DNA from: Maritimibacter sp.
GTDB lineage: Bacteria > Pseudomonadota > Alphaproteobacteria > Rhodobacterales > Rhodobacteraceae
Direction of reading: 5' to 3'
DNA length: 64,000 bases
Assembly: GCA_017792445.1 (NCBI GenBank)
Contig: CP051232.1
Coordinates: 1,943,501 to 2,007,500 of the forward strand
The notes under the pieces were generated by a model. That model worked only from the letters and a program-made list of their open reading frames with translations, did no database searches and was not told the DNA's origin. The position numbers and the translations under genes were made by a program. This document shows, in pieces, positions 25,933 through 35,497 of this stretch (positions are counted from its first letter, which is position 1; each line of letters opens with the position of its first letter).

Positions 25933-27116
25933 TCCTGTTCCTCTCGCCTTTCCTGTCGGAACGGACCGTAGCTGGTCAGCACCTCGATCTCGTTGTCGAC
26001 AGCGGCCCGTTCGGCCTCGAGATATTCCGCAACGGCGCGACGGAAACCCTCGTCTGCGATCCAGTGCAGCGAATGACAGTGCGAGGGAAGGTAGCCGCGC
26101 GCCAGTTTGTGCTCGCCCTGCGCGCCCGCCTCGACCCGCGACAGGCCATGCGTGATGGCATAGTCGATGGCTTGATAATAGCAGAGCTCGAAGTGCAGGC
26201 AGGGGTGGTGTTCGGTGCAACCCCAATAGCGGCCATACAGCGTCTCGCGCCCGATGAAGTTCAGAGCGCCGGCGACGTAGCGGCCATTGCGGACGGCCAG
26301 CACCAGCAGGATATCGTTGCGCAGGGTTTCCTGCGCTTCGTGGAAGAACGCGCGCGTCAGATAGGGCGAGCCCCACTTTCGGCTGCCGGTGTCCTGATAA
26401 AATCGCCAGAAGGCGTCCCAGTGTTCGGGCTCGATGGCGTCGCCGGTCAGGCTCAGGATCTCGCCGCCGAACTCTTGCGCCTGCTTGCGTTCCTTGCGGA
26501 TGTTCTTGCGCTTGCGCGACGACAGGTCGGCAAGGAAGGCGTCGAAATCGGCATAGCCCCGGTTTAGCCAGTGAAACTGGTCCGAAAGCCGGTGCATCAG
26601 CCCCATCTCGTCGCCGGCCTCGGCCTCTGTTTCGGTGCAGAAGGTAATATGGACCGAAGAGATGCGGTTCTCGGCGGCCAGTTGAACCGCGCCCTGCACC
26701 AACGCCGATTGCCCCATCTCTTCCAGCCCCGGCCGTGTCAGCAACCGGCGGCCGGTGGCGGGGGTGAAGGGAACCGCGATCTGGAGCTTGGGATAATAGC
26801 GTCCGCCGGCGCGTTCATAGGCGTGGGCCCAGGAGTGGTCGAAGATGTATTCGCCCTGACTGTGACCCTTGGCGTACATCGGCGCGCAGGCGATGGTTTC
26901 TCCGTCCATCTTCGCGGTGACGTGGCGGGGCTGCCAGCCGGTGCCGGGGCCGACAGAGCCAGAGCGTTCCAGCGCCAGAAGGAAGCGGTGCGTGGTGAAC
27001 GGATCGTCGGGACGCCCGCCATCCGCCGACTCGGGGCAGGCACAGGCATCCCAGTCCTCTGCCGCGATCTCGGCGAGGCTGCCATGCAGGTCGATGTCGA
27101 TGCGGGTTTCGCGCAT
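25929..27116 (-). CDS. GNAT-fold DUF482 / COG3146 protein (FemAB-like, peptidogalycan biosynthesis family)
   Basis: A 395-residue soluble protein of the COG3146 family, a double GNAT fold related to FemAB aminoacyl transferases. Typical segments are [108 protein letters not shown] and [14 protein letters not shown]. Substrate and product are unknown; a role in peptidoglycan or amino acid transfer is by family resemblance only. It is first in the unit with phhB and mscS. Confidence 0.85.
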   Translation of the reverse strand: MRETRIDIDLHGSLAEIAAEDWDACACPESADGGRPDDPFTTHRFLLALERSGSVGPGTGWQPRHVTAKMDGETIACAPMYAKGHSQGEYIFDHSWAHAYERAGGRYYPKLQIAVPFTPATGRRLLTRPGLEEMGQSALVQGAVQLAAENRISSVHITFCTETEAEAGDEMGLMHRLSDQFHWLNRGYADFDAFLADLSSRKRKNIRKERKQAQEFGGEILSLTGDAIEPEHWDAFWRFYQDTGSRKWGSPYLTRAFFHEAQETLRNDILLVLAVRNGRYVAGALNFIGRETLYGRYWGCTEHHPCLHFELCYYQAIDYAITHGLSRVEAGAQGEHKLARGYLPSHCHSLHWIADEGFRRAVAEYLEAERAAVDNEIEVLTSYGPFRQERREEQE

Positions 27117-27174
27117 GTAGTCCTGTCCGCGATTGTCCCTAGAATTGGACCGCCGCGGCGCAGCGTCAAGGGAG

Positions 27175-27954
27175 TCAGTCCTCGGGGACCTCGGCGGCGT
27201 AGCCTTCGAAGGTCACGTTGTCGGCAACCCTGCGCGCTTCGGCTTCCTGCGCGGCGCTTCGGATCGTCCAGCACAGGATCGCCGCACCACTGGATTTCAG
27301 CTCTGCCACCCGAGCGTTGCCAAGGTCGTTGCCCTGATGGCTGATGAAACTCGACCCGGTCCGGTCGTAGTCCGGGATGCCCCGCAGTTCGTCGCATGTC
27401 GCAGCGGGCAGTTCCGGCCAGTCGGCAGGGTCGTAGGCGCAGGTCGTCAGGCCGCGCGGAATGCCAGGCGCGGCGGCAGCGAGGGCGGCGACCGAGTGGG
27501 GGTTGAACGACATCAGCGCGACCGGGCCGTGATAGCCCTGAAGGTCGCGTGCGGTCGAGACTTCAAGCTGGCCGGTGTCCGGCCCCATCTCGCCGTCCTG
27601 ATCCTTGATCTCGATCAGCAGCGGAGCGCGACCGGCGACAAGGGCCAGCACCTCTGCCAGCGTGGGAATGCCCTCGCCGTTGGCCAGCAGCGGGATGCGC
27701 GACAGGTCCTCGGCGGTCTTGTCGCGCAGCATACCGTCCGCGCCCGTCAGGCGGGACAGGCCATAGTCGTGAAACACGATGGCCTTGCCATCGGACGACA
27801 TCTGCACGTCCAGCTCGATCCCGTAGCCGCCCGCAATCGCCGCCCTGAAGGCGGCGCGGGAGTTCTCGGGGATACCGTGCTCGCCGTCATGCAGACCACG
27901 GTGCGCGATCGGCGCGCGCAGGAAAACCGGCGGAAGGGGCGGGCCTTGGGTCAT
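27175..27954 (-). CDS. Glycerophosphodiester phosphodiesterase
   Basis: A 259-residue GDPD TIM-barrel enzyme that splits glycerophosphodiesters into glycerol-3-phosphate and an alcohol. The His/Arg of IAHRGLHDG near residue 17, the PENSRAAFRAA segment, the metal pair in IELDVQMSSDG and the His of IVFHD are present. No signal peptide, so it is cytosolic as UgpQ. Its ATG overlaps the stop of the RidA gene (ATGA), so it is co-transcribed with it. Confidence 0.92.
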   Translation of the reverse strand: MTQGPPLPPVFLRAPIAHRGLHDGEHGIPENSRAAFRAAIAGGYGIELDVQMSSDGKAIVFHDYGLSRLTGADGMLRDKTAEDLSRIPLLANGEGIPTLAEVLALVAGRAPLLIEIKDQDGEMGPDTGQLEVSTARDLQGYHGPVALMSFNPHSVAALAAAAPGIPRGLTTCAYDPADWPELPAATCDELRGIPDYDRTGSSFISHQGNDLGNARVAELKSSGAAILCWTIRSAAQEAEARRVADNVTFEGYAAEVPED

Positions 27955-28415
27955 TTGATCTTGAAGATACCTTCGATCTCGACCGCGACGCCCATGGGCA
28001 GCGACGCGGCAGAGACCGCGGACCGCGCATGACGGCCGTTGTCGCCCAGCACCTCGACAAGAAAGTCGGAGGCGCCGTTGATGACCTTCGGCTGGTCGAC
28101 GAAGTCGGGGGTCGAGTTCACGAAGCCGGTCAGCTTCACCACCCGGTCCAGCCGGTCAAGATCGCCGCCAAGCGCGGCTTTCACCTGCGCCAGAAGGCTG
28201 ATCGCGCAGGCCTTCGCCGCGGCGGCGCCCGCGGTGATGTCCAGACCGTCGCCAAGCTTGCCCTTGATCATCCCGTCCGGTCCCGCCGAAATCTGCCCCG
28301 AGACCCAGACGGTGTCGCCGTCGATGACGGATGGCACGTAGTTGGCGGCGGGGGCGGGGGCGTCGGGCAGCGTCACGCCAAGCTCGGCAAGGCGGGTTTC
28401 GATCTTTCCGGTCAT
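27951..28415 (-). CDS. RidA/YjgF family deaminase
   Basis: A 154-residue Rid protein. Archetypal RidA hydrolyses reactive enamine/imine intermediates made by PLP enzymes. Visible signatures: VWVSGQISAGPDGMIKG, the AAAKACAISLLAQVKAAL helix, VKLTGFVNSTPDF, HARSAVSAASLPMGVAVEIE. The Arg in HARS corresponds to the key substrate-carboxylate Arg of RidA. About 25 residues longer than the short RidA subgroup, so it belongs to one of the longer Rid clades. Operonic with the GDPD gene. Confidence 0.92.
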   Translation of the reverse strand: MTGKIETRLAELGVTLPDAPAPAANYVPSVIDGDTVWVSGQISAGPDGMIKGKLGDGLDITAGAAAAKACAISLLAQVKAALGGDLDRLDRVVKLTGFVNSTPDFVDQPKVINGASDFLVEVLGDNGRHARSAVSAASLPMGVAVEIEGIFKIK

Positions 28416-28518
28416 CGGGGGCTCCTGTCTGGATTCGCGGGCAACCTAGTCCATGCACGCGTCCGAAGGAAACGCCGGAAACTCTGTGCCCGGCGATTTC
28501 CGCCGCAGCGGGCGCCGA

Positions 28519-28541
28519 CCGCGCGGCATCGCGCCGCGCGG
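28519..28541. terminator. Hairpin between hlyD-like and ridA genes
   Basis: A perfect 9-bp stem CCGCGCGGC/GCCGCGCGG with a 5-base loop lies 25 bases beyond the HlyD gene stop. The only T-rich stretch (ATCGTTTTC) is on the plus-strand side, so as a terminator of the minus-strand secretion operon it is weak. Confidence 0.4.
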
Positions 28542-28565
28542 ATCGTTTTCAGGATGGGATGCTGG

Positions 28566-29921
28566 TCAGCTTTCGCGGAACGCGCGGGCGAAATAGGTCG
28601 CCAGCGGCTGCACGAAATAGTTCATCGGGCTGCGGTCCTCGGTGCGCAGGAACGCTTCGACCGGCATGCCCGGGATCAGTTGAAGGTTCTCGGGCAGCTT
28701 GACCAGTTCCTCTTCCGGCAGCTGGATCTCGGCCCGGTAATAGGCCACGCCCGCGTTCTCATCGACGAAAGAGTCGGCGGACAGAAGCGTCACCAGCCCG
28801 GTCAGTTCCGGTGTCGTCCGGCTGTCGAACGCAGAGAAGCGAAGCCGCACGTCCTGGCCAGGGTACACCTTGTCGATGTCGGTCGGAGAAATCCGCACCG
28901 CGATGATCAGCGGGCGGTCCTGCGGGATCAGGTACATGACCGGATCCGCCGACCGGATGACCGACCGGGGGGTGAACACGGTCTTGCCGTAGACGATACC
29001 CGAAACCGGGGCGCGGATATCCAGCCGGGACAGGCGTTCCAGCAGCGAGCGCCGCTGTTCCGCCAATTCCAGTTCGCGGAACTGCAAGTCGCGCAGCTGG
29101 GTGATCGCCTCTTCGCGGCGGCTGGTGCCAAGCTTCAGGATCTCAAGCTCGATCTCGGTGATGCGTTCTTCGGCCAGACCCTTTTCGGCCACCAGTTCGC
29201 CCTGGCTGCCGGTGAGATCCGCATGTTCGCGTTCCAGATCCAGCACGGTAGCGGCCTGCGTCAGGCCCTGCTCGAGCAGGTTGCGCTGCTTCTCGAGTTC
29301 CACGTTGATCAGCGAAAGCTGCCGCTCCATCGAGGTCTGCTGCGATTCGATGCCGGTGATCTGGGTCTCGATCTGGCGCCGCCGCTTTTCCAGCGTCTCG
29401 ATCTCGCGCGCCATGGTTTCCATGCGCGCTTCGAACAGGTTGGTCTGACCGTCGATCAGTTCCTGAACCTCGGGACGGTTCTGGGCGACCTCTAACAGCT
29501 CGTCGTCGAACAGGATGTCTTCCGCCTCGTCGCGCTCGGCGTTCAGCCGGCCACGCCGCGCCATCAGTTCGAACAGCTGGCTTTCGACAATCGCAAGTTC
29601 CGAGCGCAGCAGCGTCGGGTCCAGCCGCAGAAGAACATCGCCCGCTTCGACGAAATCGCCCTCTTCCACGGCGATCTCTTCCACGACGCCGCCGTCGGGA
29701 TGCTGCACCACCTGGCGGTTCTGGTCGACTTCGACCTGACCGCTGGCCACGACAGCGCCCGCCAGTTGCGAGAATACCGCCCAGCCGCCGAAGCCGCCGA
29801 CCAGCACCAGCAGAACCAAAGCGCCCATCCAGAGATAGCGCTTTGCCGAAATCGGCCCGCCGGGCTTGCCGCCGCCGCCGCCAGCGGGCGCGCCGCCGAT
29901 CTGAATTTTTGCCTGGCTCAT
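28566..29921 (-). CDS. HlyD family type I secretion periplasmic adaptor
   Basis: A 451-residue membrane fusion protein. A Gly-rich cytoplasmic N-terminus (residues 1-25) precedes one membrane helix (MGALVLLVLVGGFGGWAVF). A lipoyl half-motif (VVQHPDGGVVEEIAVEEGD) and a long periplasmic alpha-hairpin coiled coil (about 120-290, rich in E, L, R and Q) follow. The second lipoyl half (LDIRAPVSGIVYG) and beta-barrel domains close the protein. It would link the ABC transporter to an outer-membrane TolC-like channel. Its start overlaps the ABC gene stop (ATGA). Confidence 0.94.
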   Translation of the reverse strand: MSQAKIQIGGAPAGGGGGKPGGPISAKRYLWMGALVLLVLVGGFGGWAVFSQLAGAVVASGQVEVDQNRQVVQHPDGGVVEEIAVEEGDFVEAGDVLLRLDPTLLRSELAIVESQLFELMARRGRLNAERDEAEDILFDDELLEVAQNRPEVQELIDGQTNLFEARMETMAREIETLEKRRRQIETQITGIESQQTSMERQLSLINVELEKQRNLLEQGLTQAATVLDLEREHADLTGSQGELVAEKGLAEERITEIELEILKLGTSRREEAITQLRDLQFRELELAEQRRSLLERLSRLDIRAPVSGIVYGKTVFTPRSVIRSADPVMYLIPQDRPLIIAVRISPTDIDKVYPGQDVRLRFSAFDSRTTPELTGLVTLLSADSFVDENAGVAYYRAEIQLPEEELVKLPENLQLIPGMPVEAFLRTEDRSPMNYFVQPLATYFARAFRES

Positions 29922-31654
29922 ACCGTGCCCCCCGGGCCCACGTTCTGCACAACCTGCCTGTAGTTCTGCAGGACTTCCTTCATTACCGAATCCCGCGGCC
30001 CGAAGGCGCGGCGGGTGCCACCGTCCAGCACCAGAAGCGTGTCGCATTCCTCGATCGCGGCGGGGCGGTGGGCCATGATGATCACAGACCGTCCATCCGC
30101 CTTGATCGCGCGGATCGCCTGGTTCAGGGCGACCGAGCCTTCGTTGTCGAGGTTCGAGTTCGGCTCGTCCAGCACCAGCACCTTCGGCTCGCCGTACATG
30201 GCGCGCGCCAGCCCGATGCGCTGGATCTGCCCGCCCGACAACCGGCCGCCACCGGCGCTGACGCGGGTGTCATAGCCATCGGGCAGTTTCAGGATCATCT
30301 CATGCGCCGCCGCCTTCTTGGCCGCGACGACGACCGCGTCGGGGTCGGGCGACAGGCTGAGACGCGCGATATTGTCGGTGATGGTGCCGTCGAACAACTG
30401 CACGCGCTGCGGCAGATACCCGATGTAGCTGCCCAGCACGTCGGGATCGTAGTTGTCGAGCGAAGCGCCATCCAGCCGGATCTTGCCGCCGGCGGGACGC
30501 CAAACGCCGGTGATCGCGCGGGCAAGCGTCGATTTCCCGGACCCCGAGGGACCGATCACGCCCATCGCCTGACCGGGTTCGAGCGTGAAGTTCACAAGCC
30601 GCAACGTTGCAAGCTGTTCGCCCGGCGGGATCACCGTCAGCTGGTCCGCCGTCAGCTTGGCGGCGGGGGCGGGCAGCGGCGTGCGGGGGCGTTCTTCCGG
30701 GATCTCGTTCAGCAACTCGCTGAGGGTCCGCCAGCCCTTCATCGCCCGCTGGATCGAAGGCCACTGGCCAATCGCAAGGTCCAGGGGCGCCAGCGCGCGG
30801 CCCATCAGGATCGACGAGGCGATCATCGCGCCGGGGGTCAGACCCTCGGTCAGCACAAGATAAGCGCCAAGACCCAGCATCGCCGATTGCAGGAACAGGC
30901 GGAACGTCTTCGACAGGACCGAATAGCCGCCGGTGCGGTCGCTGGAGATCAGGCCCTCGTTCAGCGATCTTTCGCGGGCGATGTTCCAGCGGCTGAAGGC
31001 GCTGCCCTGCATCCCAAGCGCGCGGATCAGTTCGGCCTCGGACCGGATCTGTTCGGCCATGTGCTCGGCCTGTGCTGTCGCCAGGTTGCTGGTCTGAACC
31101 GGGTCCTTGGTGCGGATCTGGTTGAGGATGGTGATGAAGATCAGGATAGCGCCGCCGATGATGGCAAGGCCGCCCAGCCACGGGTGGAACAGCGCGATCC
31201 CGGCAAGGAAGACCGGCGCCCACGGGATGTCGAACAGCGCGGCGAACACGGGCGACGCCAGCAGGCGTTGCACGGCTTCCAGATCGCGCAGGGCGCTGGC
31301 CGACTGGTTCGGTCCGTGGGTCAGTGATGCCTTCCGCACCACCGCCGCGAATACGCGCCGGTCAAGTCGCGCCTGAAACCGCGCGCCGATCCGCGCCAAG
31401 ACCCGGCCACGGACGAAATCCAGAAGGCCCATCATCAGGAACAGGAACGCCATCACGATGAACAGCGCCAGCAGCGTCGCTTCGGACCGGCTGCCCAGAA
31501 CCCGGTCGTAGACCTGCAGCATGAACAGCGGACCTGTCAGCATCAGCAGGTTGACGAAGAAGCTGAAGATGGCCACGAATACGAAAAGTGGGCGGTTCTC
31601 CGCCCGCGCCGCGCGCAGTTCCTTAAGGCCTTGATCGGGATCGCCTTGCCGCAT
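29918..31654 (-). CDS. Type I secretion system permease/ATPase (PrtD/LapB-like)
   Basis: A 578-residue half-transporter: six-helix membrane domain (about residues 20-300) plus a C-terminal nucleotide-binding domain. Walker A is GPSGSGKST, signature LSGGQIQRIGLARA, Walker B VLVLDEPNSNLD, H-loop in IIMAHRP. It lacks the C39 peptidase-like domain of HlyB, which places it with PrtD/AprD exporters of RTX proteins. No RTX substrate and no TolC gene are in the window, so the exported protein is encoded elsewhere. Confidence 0.94.
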   Translation of the reverse strand: MRQGDPDQGLKELRAARAENRPLFVFVAIFSFFVNLLMLTGPLFMLQVYDRVLGSRSEATLLALFIVMAFLFLMMGLLDFVRGRVLARIGARFQARLDRRVFAAVVRKASLTHGPNQSASALRDLEAVQRLLASPVFAALFDIPWAPVFLAGIALFHPWLGGLAIIGGAILIFITILNQIRTKDPVQTSNLATAQAEHMAEQIRSEAELIRALGMQGSAFSRWNIARERSLNEGLISSDRTGGYSVLSKTFRLFLQSAMLGLGAYLVLTEGLTPGAMIASSILMGRALAPLDLAIGQWPSIQRAMKGWRTLSELLNEIPEERPRTPLPAPAAKLTADQLTVIPPGEQLATLRLVNFTLEPGQAMGVIGPSGSGKSTLARAITGVWRPAGGKIRLDGASLDNYDPDVLGSYIGYLPQRVQLFDGTITDNIARLSLSPDPDAVVVAAKKAAAHEMILKLPDGYDTRVSAGGGRLSGGQIQRIGLARAMYGEPKVLVLDEPNSNLDNEGSVALNQAIRAIKADGRSVIIMAHRPAAIEECDTLLVLDGGTRRAFGPRDSVMKEVLQNYRQVVQNVGPGGTV

Positions 31655-31811
31655 TTTCTAGTCTTACCTATCTGTTTGTCGCCGCCATATGACGCTGTCG
31701 CCAAATGGTCACATCACAATGCAGCGGGACGTGTAGCATCTGTCCCGGGAGTCGTCTTGCACTATGTGTAACCGACCTGCCAAACGAGTTCATATTGTTC
31801 CGGAATTCGCC

Positions 31812-32558
31812 ATGAGAACCAAGCCATCCCTGCGTTTCGCCGCGGTTCTTGCCGCCGCAGTCCTTGTTCAAGCCTGCGCCGCGCCCGAGATCACAGAGAC
31901 GATCAACGACCCATACGAGACGCAGAACCGGGCGGTTCACGAATTCAACAAGGGTGTCGCCAGCATCCTTGTGAAACCCCGTCCCGAGGGTGCCCCGCCG
32001 CGCAAGAAAGGCTTCTTTGTCAGGACGTTGGGCAATTTCGCGGGCAACATCGACAGTCCGCGCCTGGTGGTCAACGACCTGCTTCAGGCCAATCCCGAGG
32101 ATGCGGTCCACAACGGGATGCGGTTCCTGATCAACACGACATTCGGCATCGCGGGTCTGTTCGATCCGGCAACCGCATGGGGCCTGCCGTCGCGGCCGAC
32201 GAACTTCGGCGAAACTTTGCACACGTGGGGCGCCGCAGAGGGGGCTTATGTCGAATTGCCGCTGCTGGGGCCGTCCACATCGCGGGATACGGCGGGTACG
32301 GTGGTCGATTTCTTCATGAACCCGCTTAGCTATGCGGTGCCCACGCCGGAACAGTATTTCGTCCAGTCGGCGGGCATCATCGAGGGCTTCACCGAGCTGG
32401 TGGAATACGGCGACGAGATCAACGAAGTGCTGCAAACCAGCGCCGACAGCTACGCCGCGACACGTTTGCTTTATTTGCAAAATCGGCGATTCCAGCTAGG
32501 TCAGACTGTAGCGGCGGAGGAGATCGATCCCTTCGCGCTTGATACCGAAGGATTCTAG
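31812..32558 (+). CDS. mlaA: MlaA (VacJ) family lipoprotein
   Basis: A 248-residue outer-membrane lipoprotein that removes mislocalised phospholipid from the outer leaflet and passes it to MlaC. The lipobox is VQAC with Cys22. Family motifs: NDPYETQNRAVHEFNKGV, GNIDSPRLVVNDLLQANPEDA, RFLINTTFGIAGLFDPA, FGETLHTWG, GAYVELPLLGPSTSRDTAGT. Directly followed by mlaC. The inner-membrane MlaFED part is not in the window. Confidence 0.95.
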   Translation: MRTKPSLRFAAVLAAAVLVQACAAPEITETINDPYETQNRAVHEFNKGVASILVKPRPEGAPPRKKGFFVRTLGNFAGNIDSPRLVVNDLLQANPEDAVHNGMRFLINTTFGIAGLFDPATAWGLPSRPTNFGETLHTWGAAEGAYVELPLLGPSTSRDTAGTVVDFFMNPLSYAVPTPEQYFVQSAGIIEGFTELVEYGDEINEVLQTSADSYAATRLLYLQNRRFQLGQTVAAEEIDPFALDTEGF

Positions 32559-32559
32559 C

Positions 32560-33153
32560 ATGGTGCAGATCACACGACGTTCTCTCGTGGCGGCGCTGGC
32601 CGCGCTGCCGTTCCTGCCCGGTCGGGCGTTCGCCCTGTCGACCGCAGCGGCGCAGGGGTTGGTCGATCAGGCCGTAGCCGACATCAACCGTGCAATTGCC
32701 GGTGGCGGCTCGGACGGGCAGATCATTTCCCAGTTCCAGAACATCTTCAATCGCTACGCGGATCAGGCCTATATCGCGGCCTACGCGCTGGGCCCGGCGG
32801 CGCGAACCGCCTCGGCGGCGGAACGGTCGGCGTTTTCGGCTGCGTTCAGCCGCTATCTGACCGCGAAATACGGTCGCCGGTTCCGCGAGTATCAGGGCGG
32901 CACCGTGAACGTGCGCGGCGCCAAGCCGGTGAAGAACTGGGTCGAGGTGCGCGCCACCGCCGACCTGCCCGGTCAGTCGCCGTTCAACGTGACCTTCTAC
33001 GTGTCGGACCGGACCGGTCGGCCGCTGTTCTTCAACCTCGACGTCGAGGGCGTTTCGATGCTTCTGACAGAGCGGGAAGAGATCGGCGCGATGCTGGACC
33101 GCTACCGCGGCGATATCGGTCAGGTAACCGCGGCGCTTCAGGCGGGCGGCTGA
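32560..33153 (+). CDS. mlaC: MlaC/Ttg2D family periplasmic phospholipid-binding protein
   Basis: A 197-residue periplasmic carrier. It has a signal peptide with a twin-arginine-like motif (TRRSLVAALAALPFL, cleaved near AFA), suggesting Tat export. The MlaC fold follows: FQNIFNRYADQAYIAAYALG, FSRYLTAKYGRRFREY, KNWVEVRATAD, PLFFNLDVEGVSMLLTEREE. It shuttles phospholipid between MlaA and an inner-membrane MlaFED complex. The start at MVQITRRS is one base past the mlaA stop, giving a tight two-gene operon. Confidence 0.93.
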   Translation: MVQITRRSLVAALAALPFLPGRAFALSTAAAQGLVDQAVADINRAIAGGGSDGQIISQFQNIFNRYADQAYIAAYALGPAARTASAAERSAFSAAFSRYLTAKYGRRFREYQGGTVNVRGAKPVKNWVEVRATADLPGQSPFNVTFYVSDRTGRPLFFNLDVEGVSMLLTEREEIGAMLDRYRGDIGQVTAALQAGG

Positions 33154-33179
33154 TCCACGCTGAACAGACCAAAATGAAA

Positions 33180-33207
33180 GGCCCGCCAGTTGGCGGGCCT
33201 TTTCTTT
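33180..33207. terminator. Strong bidirectional terminator between mlaC and the PBP gene
   Basis: A perfect 8-bp stem GGCCCGCC/GGCGGGCC with an AGTT loop, TTTTCTTT on the plus side and an AAAATGAAAG tract on the minus side. The T-run on the plus strand overlaps the stop codon of the convergent PBP gene. Confidence 0.9.
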
Positions 33208-35428
33208 AGCGCTGCGGTGTTCCGAAGATCGAGTCGAGGACGTCGTTGATGATCCTGTCGGCCATCGTGTCGCCGCTGCCGTTTCCGTTGCCCTGGCCCG
33301 GCGGGGGCGCCTGCACTTGTCCCGGCGGAGGCGTGCGCGGCGGCAGCGTCGTCGCGTCGATCATCGGCAGGGGCCGGGCCGGCAGGTCTTCGTGGACACG
33401 TTTCATCACCTCACCCCAGATTTCCGCCGGCAGCCCGCCGCCGGTGACACCCGACAGCGGAGTGTTGTCGTCATAGCCCATCCAGACGCCCGCGACGTAG
33501 TCGGCGGTGAACCCCACGAACCATGCGTCGCGGTTGGCCTGCGTGGTGCCGGTCTTGCCCGCGGCCTCGCGGCCCGGCAGCTTGGCGCGTCCGCCCGACC
33601 CGTACTCGATCACCTTGGTCATCATGTAGATCAGCTGGCGCGCCGCCTGTTCCGAGATCACGCGCTCGCCAAGCCCGCCGGACTGGTCCATCAGCGGCGC
33701 GTCGTCGCCGACAAGCCGCAGGTCAATCAGGCCGTAGGGTTTCACGGACGAGCCGCCGTTCAGGATGCCGGCGTAGGCGCCGGTAATTTCCAGCAGGCTG
33801 ACTTCGGACGTGCCAAGCGCCAGCGCGGGGCCGACGGCAAGGTCGGAAACGATGCCGAAATCCTCGGCCACGTGGCGCACGTTCTCGCGGCCGACCGTCT
33901 CTGACAACCGGACCGCCGCCGTGTTGAGCGATCGCGCCAGCGCTTCGGTCAGCGTGACCTCGCCATAATAGTCGCGGGTGTAGTTGCGCGGCGACCAGGG
34001 CCCAGAACCGGGGACGTTGATCGTCAGGGGCGCGTCGAGGATGTAGTCGTCGAACCGATACCCTAGATCCAGCGCGGTGGCGTAGACGAACGGCTTGAAG
34101 GCCGACCCGGACTGCCGCTTGGCCATGATGGCGCGGTTGAACTGTCCTGCGATGCCGGTGAACTTTCGGCCGCCGACAACAGCGCGCACCGCACCGTCGG
34201 CGGACATGATCACGATCGCGGCCTGCGCCTCCGAGCCCTCTTTAACCTTCGCATCGAAGATTGCCTGAAGCCCTGTTTCGGCGGCGGTCTGGATGCGCTG
34301 GTCGAAGGTCGTGCGGATCACAACGTCTTCGGTCGTCTCGCGGGTCAGGAAGCCCGGTCCCGAATCCATCACCCAGTCGGCGAAATAGCCGCCGGCCCGG
34401 GCTTCTGCCGCTTCGGACAGCATGGCGGGTGCGCCGGTGGAATGGGCGTATTCGGCATCGGTCAGGTAGCCCTGATCATGCATCAGGCCCAGCACCACGT
34501 TCGCACGGTCCTGCGAGCGCTGCAGGTTCGATGTCGGGGCATAGCGGCTGGGCGCGGTCAGCAGACCGGCCAGCATCGCGGCCTCGGACGCGTTCACCTG
34601 CGCCGCGCCCTTGCCGAAGTACCGCTGCGAGGCGGCCTCGAAACCATAGGCGCCGCCGCCCATGTAGGTGCGGTTCAGGTAGACGGTCAGGATCTCGTCT
34701 TTCGAGTACTTCGACTCAAGCGCGAAGGCATAGGGCATCTCTTTGATCTTGCGCCACAGGGTGCCGCGCCGGCAGTCGGTCTCGTAGGCGGCTTCGGTCT
34801 CCCACGTGTCCTTGTCGAACGGCACGCCAAGGCACAGCAGCTTCGCCACCTGCTGGGTGATCGTGCTGCCGCCGTGTCCCGAGAACGGGCTGCGGCCCTC
34901 CCGCAGGTTGATGGCGATGGCGCTGGCGATGCCGCGGGGGCTGACGCCGAAATGACGGTAGAACCGTTTGTCCTCTGTCGCGACGACCGCATTCTTAAGG
35001 ACCGGGGCCACGGTTTCCGCCGTGACCTGTCCGCCAAACTGGTCACCGCGCCATGCGAAGACCTCGCCGTAGCGGTCCAACATCGTGACAGACCCGCGCG
35101 TCCGGCCGTCCAGCAGATCCTCGAGCGGCGGCAGGGTCGTGTAGAAGTACCATGTCGCGACGCCGACGATCAGCACGACGACCGTAGCGCCAGCAGCGAA
35201 GACCTTGAACAGCAGGCGCAGGATCCAGCGGAACACCGAACCGAAGAATCCAAGGATTCCACCGCGCCCGCCACCGCCTTTGCGCCGGTTGGTTCGTTTC
35301 GAGGGCTTCGATTTTCCGCGCGCGGAAGCCTTCCCACGGGCCGGGGTACGGCCCTTCTTCGGCTTCGCGGCCGCCCGTGACCGTTTGTCGGCCACGAGGG
35401 GCGGCGTCTTGCGTCCGTTCCCGCTCAT
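33206..35428 (-). CDS. Class A penicillin-binding protein (PBP1A-like transglycosylase/transpeptidase)
   Basis: A 740-residue bifunctional peptidoglycan synthase. A highly basic, Gly/Lys/Arg-rich cytoplasmic tail (about residues 1-60) precedes one membrane helix. The GT51 glycosyltransferase domain has VVATEDKRFYRHFGVSPRG and GGSTITQQVAKLL. The transpeptidase domain carries SxxK in SGSAFKPFVYA, SxN in RSLNTAAV, and KTG in AAGKTGTTQANRDAWF. The C-terminus is Pro/Gly-rich (PPGQVQAPPPGQGNG). Convergent with mla genes through a shared terminator. Confidence 0.95.
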   Translation of the reverse strand: MSGNGRKTPPLVADKRSRAAAKPKKGRTPARGKASARGKSKPSKRTNRRKGGGGRGGILGFFGSVFRWILRLLFKVFAAGATVVVLIVGVATWYFYTTLPPLEDLLDGRTRGSVTMLDRYGEVFAWRGDQFGGQVTAETVAPVLKNAVVATEDKRFYRHFGVSPRGIASAIAINLREGRSPFSGHGGSTITQQVAKLLCLGVPFDKDTWETEAAYETDCRRGTLWRKIKEMPYAFALESKYSKDEILTVYLNRTYMGGGAYGFEAASQRYFGKGAAQVNASEAAMLAGLLTAPSRYAPTSNLQRSQDRANVVLGLMHDQGYLTDAEYAHSTGAPAMLSEAAEARAGGYFADWVMDSGPGFLTRETTEDVVIRTTFDQRIQTAAETGLQAIFDAKVKEGSEAQAAIVIMSADGAVRAVVGGRKFTGIAGQFNRAIMAKRQSGSAFKPFVYATALDLGYRFDDYILDAPLTINVPGSGPWSPRNYTRDYYGEVTLTEALARSLNTAAVRLSETVGRENVRHVAEDFGIVSDLAVGPALALGTSEVSLLEITGAYAGILNGGSSVKPYGLIDLRLVGDDAPLMDQSGGLGERVISEQAARQLIYMMTKVIEYGSGGRAKLPGREAAGKTGTTQANRDAWFVGFTADYVAGVWMGYDDNTPLSGVTGGGLPAEIWGEVMKRVHEDLPARPLPMIDATTLPPRTPPPGQVQAPPPGQGNGNGSGDTMADRIINDVLDSIFGTPQR

Positions 35429-35497
35429 CAGATTGGTCTACTGCTACTCGATTGTCGTTGTTTTGCGCAGAATAGCTGCGATGTCCGCAGATGTGGA

